Part shown: piece after piece, positions 9,135-15,208 of the stretch
Numbering within the stretch: the stretch's first letter is position 1
How the letters are laid out: the number at the start of each line of letters is the position of its first letter
Assembly: GCF_030407765.1 (NCBI RefSeq)
Contig: NZ_JASDCU010000001.1
Span: forward strand, 248,001-312,000
Source: Microbacterium sp. APC 3901
Lineage (GTDB): Bacteria; Actinomycetota; Actinomycetes; Actinomycetales; Microbacteriaceae
Length of the DNA: 64,000 nucleotides
Direction of reading: 5' to 3'
Translations under genes and position numbers: made by a program
Notes under the pieces: model-generated
What the model was told of the DNA's origin: nothing
The model's input: only the letters and a program-made list of their open reading frames with translations
Database searches by the model: none

Positions 9135-9359
9135 ATGACCACGTGGGAGTACCTCACCACCCCGCTGCTGATCCACAACACCGCCGCGATCCTCAACAAC
9201 TGGGGCAAGCAGGGGTGGGAGCTCGTGCAGGTCATTCAGGGGCCCGAGGGCGGGCTCGTGGCCTACCTCAAGCGTCCGGTGTCGGCGGATGCCGCAGGCA
9301 ACGCCGGTCTCGCGGCCGCTGCCGAAGCGTCGCGCCAGTTCGAGGGGGGCGCGGCGTGA
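9135..9359 (+). CDS. small DUF4177-like protein
   Basis: 74 aa. TTWEYLTTPLLI at the N-terminus and NNWGKQGWELVQVI in the middle resemble the DUF4177 fold, a short WEY...GWELV domain of unknown function; I am not certain of the family. ATG 9135 is preceded by ACAGGAG at a good distance; GTG-free upstream in-frame starts have no ribosome site. Its stop overlaps the RidA-like gene (GTGA), so both proteins are made from one mRNA. Confidence 0.7.
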   Translation: MTTWEYLTTPLLIHNTAAILNNWGKQGWELVQVIQGPEGGLVAYLKRPVSADAAGNAGLAAAAEASRQFEGGAA

Positions 9360-9814
9360 GCCTCTCCCAGCGTCTGACCGAGCTCGGCATCGAGCTTCCG
9401 GCGGTGGCAGCGCCCGTCGCCGCCTACGTCCCGGCCGTCGTGCATGACGGACTCGTCTACACCTCCGGCCAGCTCCCGTTCACCGCCGGCGAGCTGCCGG
9501 CCACGGGCAAGGTCGGCGCCGAGGTCAGCGCCGAAGACGCGAACCGCTACGCCCGCACCTGCGCGCTGAACGCCCTCGCGGCAGCGGCTGATGCGGTCGG
9601 CGGAGTGGACAGGATCGGCGGAGTGCTGCGAGTCGGCGGCTTCGTGGCATCCACGCCCCACTTCACCGGCCAGCCCGGCGTCATCAACGGTGCGAGCCTC
9701 GTGCTCGGCGAGATCTTCGGCGACGCCGGGCGCCATGCACGCGCGGCCGTCGGAGTGCCGGTGCTGCCGCTCGACAGCCCTGTCGAGGTCGAGGTCACGT
9801 TCATCCTCGCCTGA
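9356..9814 (+). CDS. RidA/YjgF-family protein
   Basis: 152 aa. The Rid family removes reactive enamines and imines formed by PLP enzymes. Seen: YTSGQLPFTAGELPATGKVG, the CALNALAAAADAVGG helix, and FGDAGRHARAAVGVPVLPLDSPVEVEVTFILA at the C-terminus with the family Arg. It belongs to the longer YjgF_YER057c subgroup rather than the ~128-aa archetype, so deaminase activity is not certain. GTG 9356 overlaps the previous stop by 4 bp. Confidence 0.85.
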   Translation: MSLSQRLTELGIELPAVAAPVAAYVPAVVHDGLVYTSGQLPFTAGELPATGKVGAEVSAEDANRYARTCALNALAAAADAVGGVDRIGGVLRVGGFVASTPHFTGQPGVINGASLVLGEIFGDAGRHARAAVGVPVLPLDSPVEVEVTFILA

Positions 9815-9825
9815 CCGATACGTGA

Positions 9826-9866
9826 AGAACGCCCCCTCCCGACGATCGATCGGGAGGGGGCGTTCT
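9826..9866. terminator. bidirectional terminator between ridA-like gene and acs
   Basis: A perfect 16-bp stem (9826-9841 with 9851-9866), AGAACGCCCCCTCCCG and its complement, around a 9-base loop. It lies between convergent genes and has a short A/T flank on both sides, so it can serve both. Confidence 0.85.
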
Positions 9867-9875
9867 GCATCCGCC

Positions 9876-11843
9876 CTACCTGACCTGCGCCGAGATGATG
9901 CTCATCACCGCGGTGTCCGCCAGGGTCGTGGTGTCGCCGACCTCGCGGCCCTCGGCGACGTCGCGCAGCAGGCGCCGCATGATCTTGCCCGAGCGGGTCT
10001 TCGGCAGCTCCCCGACGATGTAGACGTCGCGGGGTCGTGCGATCGCGCCGATCTGCTCGCCGACCCAGAGGCGCAGCTGCTGAGCGAGACCGGCAGGGTC
10101 GTGCGCCGAGAGGTAGCTCTCCTTGATGATCACGAACGCGACGACCGCCTGGCCTGTGGTCTCATCGGCGGCTCCGACCACAGCGGCCTCGGCGGTGGCT
10201 TCGTGCGCCACGAGCGACGACTCGATCTCGGCGGTCGAGAGCCGGTGACCCGAGACGTTCATGACGTCATCCACCCGTCCGAGCAGCCAGAGGTCGCCGT
10301 CGCCGTCGAGACGAGCGCCGTCGCCCGCGAAGTAATAGCCCTGCTTCTCGAACTTCTCCCAGTAGGTCTCCTTGAAGCGCTCGGGGTCGCCCCAGATGCC
10401 GCGCAGCATGCTCGGCCAGGGGTCTGTGACCACGAGAAGCCCGCCGTTGCCATTGCCGACCTCTGCGCCGGTCTCATCGACCACGTCGATCGAGATCCCG
10501 GGAAGCGGCACCTGCGCGGAGCCGGGCTTGGTGGCGGTGACGCCGGGGAGTGCCGACACCATGATCGCGCCGGTCTCGGTCTGCCACCACGTGTCGACGA
10601 TGGGGGTCTTGCCTGCACCGATCACATCGCGGTACCAGATCCAGGCTTCGGGGTTGATGGGTTCGCCCACCGAGCCGAGCAGGCGCAGCGACGACAGGTC
10701 GAACTTCGCCGGGACGCTGCGGCCGATCTTCATGAATGAGCGGATCGCTGTCGGCGCCGTGTAGAAGATCGAGACCTTGTACTTCTCGATGATCTCCCAC
10801 CAGCGGCCGGGGTGCGGGGTGTCGGGGGTGCCCTCGTAGATCACCTGGGTCGCGCCGTTCGCGAGCGGGCCGTAGGTGACGTAGCTGTGTCCGGTGATCC
10901 ATCCGATGTCGGCCGTGCACCAGTACACGTCGGTCTCGGGGTGCAGGTCGAACACGTACTTGTGCGAGTACGCGGCCTGGGTCAGGTATCCGCCGGAGGT
11001 GTGCAGGATGCCCTTGGGCTTTCCCGTCGTGCCCGAGGTGTAGAGGATGAAAAGCGGGTTCTCGGCGGGGAATGCCTCGGCCGTGTGCTCGGGCGAGGCG
11101 GCGGGAACCACGTCGTGCCACCAGAGGTCGCGGTCGTCCTGCCAGTCGACCTCGTTCTCGCCGCGCCTGACGACGAGCACGTGCTCGACGGTCTGCTGCT
11201 CGCCGTCACCGCGATCTGCGAGGGCCTGGTCGACAGCCGGCTTCAGCGCCGAGACACGGCCCTTGCGGTATCCGCCGTCTGCGGTGATGACGAGCTTGGC
11301 GCCCGCATCGTCGATGCGCGACCGCAGGCTGTCGGCGCTGAAACCGCCGAACACGACCGAGTGGATCGCGCCCACCCTGGCGACCGCGAGCATCGATGCG
11401 ACCGCCTCGGGGATCATCGGCAGGTAGATCGCGACGCGGTCTCCGTGACCGACGCCGAGGCCCTCGAGCACATTGGCGACGCGCTTGACCTCGTCGGTGA
11501 GCTCGGCGTACGTGAGGGTGCGCGAGTCGCCCGGTTCGCCCTCCCAGTGCAGGGCGACGCGATCGCCGTTGCCTGCCTCGACATGACGATCGAGGCAGTT
11601 GTAGGCCACATTCAGCTCGCCGTCATCGAACCACTTCGCGAACGGAGGAGTCGACCAGTCGAGCACCCGGGTGAACGGCTTGTGCCATTCGAGAAGCTCG
11701 GCGGACTGAGCAGCCCAGAAGGCCTCACGGTCGGCCGCCGCGCTCTCGTACAGCGCGGGAGAGGACACCGACTGCGCGACGAACTCCTCGGAGGGCGGGA
11801 ACTGGCGGGTCTCATCGAGAAGATGATCGATCTGGCTGCTCAT
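9876..11843 (-). CDS. acs: acetyl-CoA synthetase
   Basis: 655-aa AMP-forming ligase converting acetate, ATP and CoA to acetyl-CoA. Motifs: YTSGTTGKPKG (A3 phosphate loop), WWQTETGAI (A5), YFAGDGARLDGDGDLWLLGRVDDV (A7-A8 hinge) and the C-terminal KTRSGKIMRRLLRD whose Lys is the usual lysine-acetylation site controlling activity. ATG 11843 is supported by AAAGGAG at 9 bases; longer in-frame starts lack this. It stands alone, facing away from the small RNA and Tad locus. Confidence 0.95.
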   Translation of the reverse strand: MSSQIDHLLDETRQFPPSEEFVAQSVSSPALYESAAADREAFWAAQSAELLEWHKPFTRVLDWSTPPFAKWFDDGELNVAYNCLDRHVEAGNGDRVALHWEGEPGDSRTLTYAELTDEVKRVANVLEGLGVGHGDRVAIYLPMIPEAVASMLAVARVGAIHSVVFGGFSADSLRSRIDDAGAKLVITADGGYRKGRVSALKPAVDQALADRGDGEQQTVEHVLVVRRGENEVDWQDDRDLWWHDVVPAASPEHTAEAFPAENPLFILYTSGTTGKPKGILHTSGGYLTQAAYSHKYVFDLHPETDVYWCTADIGWITGHSYVTYGPLANGATQVIYEGTPDTPHPGRWWEIIEKYKVSIFYTAPTAIRSFMKIGRSVPAKFDLSSLRLLGSVGEPINPEAWIWYRDVIGAGKTPIVDTWWQTETGAIMVSALPGVTATKPGSAQVPLPGISIDVVDETGAEVGNGNGGLLVVTDPWPSMLRGIWGDPERFKETYWEKFEKQGYYFAGDGARLDGDGDLWLLGRVDDVMNVSGHRLSTAEIESSLVAHEATAEAAVVGAADETTGQAVVAFVIIKESYLSAHDPAGLAQQLRLWVGEQIGAIARPRDVYIVGELPKTRSGKIMRRLLRDVAEGREVGDTTTLADTAVMSIISAQVR

Positions 11844-11972
11844 CGGCAGGCGCTCCTTTGCGGCGTAGCAGGTCGTGCAGGCGTGAACGCGTCTCGGCAC
11901 GATCAGGTCAGGGTGAATCTAGCTCCGGGCACGGACATCGCATACTGCCGAAAGTAGGTAGTCCGGTCGGTT

Positions 11973-12000
11973 TTGTCAGGACGGTAGCCTTGCGTACACT
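11973..12000 (+). promoter_or_regulatory. promoter of the 6C-like small RNA
   Basis: TTGTCA (11973-11978), a 16-bp spacer, and TACACT (11995-12000) make a good vegetative promoter. The predicted start is near 12007, just upstream of the two hairpins. Confidence 0.65.
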
Positions 12001-12004
12001 CGAC

Positions 12005-12105
12005 GTCAGCCGAATTCTCATTCTGGCTTTGGCGTGCCCGATTCCCCCATGAGGGACGCCGTGGGCGGCATCTCATTCCCCCCGTGAGGTGCCGCCCTCT
12101 CTCCT
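12005..12105 (+). ncRNA. 6C-type small RNA (two C-rich-loop hairpins)
   Basis: Hairpin 1 pairs GGCGT (12031-12035) with ACGCC (12056-12060), extended by CCC/GGG, and exposes a CCCCC loop. Hairpin 2 pairs GGGCGGCA (12063-12070) with TGCCGCCC (12090-12097), extended by CTCA/TGAG, and exposes a six-C loop. Two adjacent stem-loops with C-rich loops are the defining picture of the actinobacterial 6C RNA (B11 in M. tuberculosis). From memory, B11 lies beside the Tad-like genes Rv3654c-Rv3660c; here it also sits beside a Tad locus. The first loop has five rather than six C. 6C-type RNAs act on G-rich ribosome-binding sites. Exact ends are not determined. Confidence 0.75.
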
Positions 12106-12255
12106 TCGGGAGCGCTCCCATCGGAGGCTCGCTCCTCGTGTCCGCTATCGCGACCCTCTCTGCACGCCGAACGCCCGGCCGGGGTTGCCCACAGGTGCCG
12201 CCAGAGCATCGTCCCGGGTGGGCGGTGAGCTCGGTGCTGGGCCTAGCTTCGGGGG

Positions 12256-13269
12256 ATGCCCGATCCCTTCGTCATCCAGCCGCGCGGCACGTCGTCGCTC
12301 GCCGACCGCACCACGCGACGCGGGGGGACACCGCTGCGGGTCGATCCCGTGTTCGGCCCGCTCGCGGAGCACTGCGCTGACGAGGAGGTCACCGACATCT
12401 TCGTCAACGGCGCCTCGGGGCTGTTCGTCGACCGGGGTCGCGGCACCGAGGCCGTGCAGGGGTGGAGCGCGTCCGAACGGGAGGTTCGCGATCTCGCGGT
12501 CGCGCTCGTCGGCCTCGGCGGTCGCCATCTCGACGACCAGGCGCCCTGCGTCGACGTGAGGCTCGACTCCGGCATCAGAGTGCATGCCATCCTCTCGCCG
12601 GTCTCGACGTCGGGCACGGCGCTGTCGATCCGTGTGCCCAGGGTGCGCGCCGCGGATCTCGATGCTCTGGCGGCGCTCGGCGCCTTCGACGCCAGGCAGC
12701 ACAGCTGGCTGCTCGGCCTGGTGGCTGAACGTGCGAACATCCTCATCACCGGCGGCACCGGCACAGGCAAGACGACCCTGCTGTCGGCCCTGCTGTCGGC
12801 TGCGCCGACCTCCGAGCGCATCGTCACCATAGAGGATGTCGCCGAGCTGCGGCCGCAGCATCCGCACCACGTCGCTCTCGAGGCACGGCAGTCGAACCTC
12901 GAGGGTGCCGGCGGCATCAGCCTCGCACGGCTGGTCCGCGAGTCGCTGCGCATGCGCCCCGATCGTCTCGTGGTCGGGGAATGCCGGGGCGAAGAGGTGA
13001 GAGAACTGCTGACGGCTCTGAACACCGGGCATGACGGGGGCGCGGGGACCCTCCATGCGAGTGGTCTGAGCGATGTGCCTGCCCGGCTCGAAGCGCTCGG
13101 CGCGCTGGCATCGATGGACGCCACGGCGCTCGCACGCCAAGCCGTGAGCGCATTCACGATCGTTCTGCATCTCGACCGGACGCCCGGCGGTCAGCGCCGC
13201 ATCGCGCAGGCAGGGGAGCTGGCGCTGACCGGCGACCGGCTGAGCATCGAGGAGGTGCGGCCGTGGTGA
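12256..13269 (+). CDS. tadA: TadA/CpaF-type secretion ATPase
   Basis: 337-aa hexameric ATPase of the type II/IV secretion family that powers Flp/Tad-type pilus assembly at the inner membrane. Walker A is LITGGTGTGKTTLLSALL (about 165-182), followed by the Asp box VTIEDVAELRPQHP, a Walker B-like RPDRLVVGECRGEE and the His box TGHDGGAGTLHASG. It resembles Rv3659c. TAGCTT (12244-12249) ends six bases before the ATG and no Shine-Dalgarno is seen, so the transcript is probably leaderless. The next gene overlaps by 7 bp. Confidence 0.9.
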   Translation: MPDPFVIQPRGTSSLADRTTRRGGTPLRVDPVFGPLAEHCADEEVTDIFVNGASGLFVDRGRGTEAVQGWSASEREVRDLAVALVGLGGRHLDDQAPCVDVRLDSGIRVHAILSPVSTSGTALSIRVPRVRAADLDALAALGAFDARQHSWLLGLVAERANILITGGTGTGKTTLLSALLSAAPTSERIVTIEDVAELRPQHPHHVALEARQSNLEGAGGISLARLVRESLRMRPDRLVVGECRGEEVRELLTALNTGHDGGAGTLHASGLSDVPARLEALGALASMDATALARQAVSAFTIVLHLDRTPGGQRRIAQAGELALTGDRLSIEEVRPW

Positions 13270-14159
13270 GCGCTCGGCGGCGCGGCACCGACGATGCGGG
13301 AACCGACGCGGCTACCTCGGTGCAGACGCTGGCCGTGCTGTTGCAGGCCGGAGCGGTGCCGTTGGTCGCGTGGCGCCACCTCGCCTCGATCGGCGATGTG
13401 CACGCGGCGTCCGTCGTGGATCGAGTGGACGACGGCGCCCCGCTCATCGCTGCGATCGAAGCTGAGGGAGGCCCCTGGCGAGACCTGGCCGCCGCGTGGG
13501 AAGTGGCGACAACGGTCGGGGCGCCGCTGGCCGAGGTGCTGCGGATGATCGCCGAGACGCTTCGTGACGCCGCTTCTGCGGCTGACGATGTGCGGATAGC
13601 TCTGGCGGAGCCTGCGGGCACCGCGCGTCTGCTCCTGTGGATGCCCTTCGCCGGTCTGCTGCTCGGTTTCGCCCTCGGCTTCGACACCCTCGGCGTCATC
13701 TTCGGGACACCTGCAGGCGCGGGCTGCGTCGTGGCCGGGCTCCTGCTCGTCCTCGCGGCCCGAGGCTGGACGAACCGACTGCTTCGGCGCGCGCGACCGG
13801 AGCCGGGAACACCGGGCATGCAGGCGGAACTCATGGCTGTCGCTCTCTCCGGGGGCGCCTCGATCGATCGTGCTCTGCGCCTTGTCGCGGACAGCCCGGC
13901 GTCTCGGCGCGGGGACGACGCTCGAATCCGTGCGGTGCTCGAGCTCTCGCACGCTGCGGGAGTGCCCGCCGGCGAACTTCTTCGTGCCTCCGCAGGCCAG
14001 GAGCGTCACGCGTCCCGCGTGGACGGACGCATGCGCGCGGCGAAGCTCTCGACGAAACTGCTGATCCCGCTCGGCGTCTGCACCCTGCCGGCTTTTCTCC
14101 TGCTGGGAGTCGCTCCGCTGCTGCTGAGCGTGCTCCTCTCGACTCCGCTGCCGCTATGA
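13263..14159 (+). CDS. TadB/TadC-like inner-membrane platform protein
   Basis: 298 aa with two central hydrophobic helices (about 120-165) and a C-terminal pair (about 268-295), plus the T2SSF-type helical segment AELMAVALSGGASIDRALRLVA. It is expected to form the membrane platform driven by TadA. The usual Tad system has two such proteins (TadB and TadC); here one polypeptide appears to contain both halves in shortened form. GTG 13263 overlaps the tadA stop by 7 bp. Confidence 0.75.
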   Translation: MVSARRRGTDDAGTDAATSVQTLAVLLQAGAVPLVAWRHLASIGDVHAASVVDRVDDGAPLIAAIEAEGGPWRDLAAAWEVATTVGAPLAEVLRMIAETLRDAASAADDVRIALAEPAGTARLLLWMPFAGLLLGFALGFDTLGVIFGTPAGAGCVVAGLLLVLAARGWTNRLLRRARPEPGTPGMQAELMAVALSGGASIDRALRLVADSPASRRGDDARIRAVLELSHAAGVPAGELLRASAGQERHASRVDGRMRAAKLSTKLLIPLGVCTLPAFLLLGVAPLLLSVLLSTPLPL

Positions 14160-14211
14160 CGGCTGCCGACCACAGGATGCTCGCGCATCCGCACATAGAA
14201 AGAAGGAACCG

Positions 14212-14409
14212 ATGAACACTCTCCCTCCGCTCACCCAGCGCCGCTCCGCGACGCTGTTCGGAGACGACAGCGGCGCCGCCACCGCCGAATACGCGATCAC
14301 GACGATGGCCGCCGTGGCTTTCGCGGGGCTGCTCGTCGTCATCATGAGATCGGACGAGGTGCGCGGCATCCTCACCGACCTGGTGCGTCGGGCTCTCACG
14401 GTCTCGTGA
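14212..14409 (+). CDS. DUF4244 protein, Flp-pilin-like
   Basis: 65 aa. The sequence DDSGAATAEYAITTMAAVAFAGLLVVI has the G-x-x-TAEYA start and single hydrophobic helix of type IV/Flp pilins, with E/Y at the +5-like positions. DUF4244 proteins occupy the pilin slot in actinobacterial Tad-like loci (compare Rv3656c). ATG 14212 follows AGAAAGAAGG. No prepilin peptidase is encoded nearby, so processing must use a distant gene, or the protein stays unprocessed. Confidence 0.8.
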   Translation: MNTLPPLTQRRSATLFGDDSGAATAEYAITTMAAVAFAGLLVVIMRSDEVRGILTDLVRRALTVS

Positions 14410-14753
14410 TGAGCGCCGATCGTGACGGCGAGAGGGGGTCTGCGACCGCCGAGCTCGCACTCGCACTGCCCGCGGTGGTCCTCACGCTTCTGCTCGGGGC
14501 CGGCGCGCTGGGTGCGGCGTCTCGGCAGGTCGCGCTCCAGGATGCGTCGGCCGATGCCGCGCGCCTCCTCGGCCGAGGGGAAGACCCGGGCAGGGCATCG
14601 CGGGCGGTGTCGACCGCGGTTCACGGCGCCGGAATGTCGAGCAGCTCATCCGGAGACCTCGTCTGCGTCGAGGCGCACGCCGACGTCGTGATCGGCGGCT
14701 TCATCCGGATCCCGCTGCAGGCGTCCAGCTGCGCACTCGCCGGAGGGCTCTGA
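14409..14753 (+). CDS. TadE-like minor pseudopilin
   Basis: 114 aa. It starts with a GERGSATAELALALPAVVLTLLLGAGALG segment, the TadE signature: a pilin-like N-terminus with Glu at +5 inside one hydrophobic helix, followed by a small exported domain with a Cys pair near LVCVEA and SSCALAGGL. ATG 14409 overlaps the previous stop (TGATG); GTG 14406 is an equal alternative. It continues the Tad operon. Confidence 0.75.
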   Translation: MSADRDGERGSATAELALALPAVVLTLLLGAGALGAASRQVALQDASADAARLLGRGEDPGRASRAVSTAVHGAGMSSSSSGDLVCVEAHADVVIGGFIRIPLQASSCALAGGL

Positions 14754-14781
14754 TGACGACCATCGCAGGGGAGGGCGGCTG

Positions 14782-15111
14782 ATGGCGGGCTCGGCTCTCG
14801 CGGCCGGTGTTCTCGCGGTCGCTGCGGCGCTCTCGCTGGGGCTCGCCGGAGTCGGGGGAGCAGCCGTCACGGCGCAGAGGGCCGCCGGCGCGGCAGACGC
14901 CGCGGCCCTCGCCGCAGCCGATGCGGCCAGCGGTGCGATCGTCGCGGCCGACGACCCGTGCGTCCTCGCCGCGCGGGTCGCGGCGGCGTCGGGCACGACC
15001 CTCACCGAGTGCGCCGTCGAGGGCTTCGTGGCGACTGTGCAGGTGAACGCGGCGTACGCTGGACTCGCTGCCGTCTCCCGAGCCCGTGCTGGGCCACCCG
15101 AGGGATCCTGA
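14782..15111 (+). CDS. Rv3654c-like Tad-locus secreted protein
   Basis: 109 aa. A hydrophobic helix GSALAAGVLAVAAALSLGLAG starts almost at residue 3, then an Ala-rich region AADAAALAAADAASG and a two-Cys domain (DDPCVL, LTECAVEGF). This is the TadG/TadE-like last gene of actinobacterial Tad loci (Rv3654c family). GGGGAGGG lies upstream of ATG 14782. A nine-codon frame (14753-14782) precedes it, overlapping both neighbours; it may be a coupling leader or the remains of a frameshifted N-terminus. Confidence 0.7.
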   Translation: MAGSALAAGVLAVAAALSLGLAGVGGAAVTAQRAAGAADAAALAAADAASGAIVAADDPCVLAARVAAASGTTLTECAVEGFVATVQVNAAYAGLAAVSRARAGPPEGS

Positions 15112-15208
15112 CGGCGGCACGAGCACTTTCCGGCGAAAATGCAGGCGACCACTGTGACCAACCCATCACGGCGGTGTGTATGGTGTGCTTCGAAGAAAGG
15201 ACGCTCCC

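Larger units (their letters stand above)
11844..12255. other. 412-bp intergenic region between acs and tadA
   Basis: The only gap over 300 bp. It holds the acs 5' region on the left, a sigma-70-like promoter and a two-hairpin C-rich RNA in the middle (described separately), and a tadA promoter hexamer at 12244-12249. No protein-coding frame here looks real. Confidence 0.7.
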
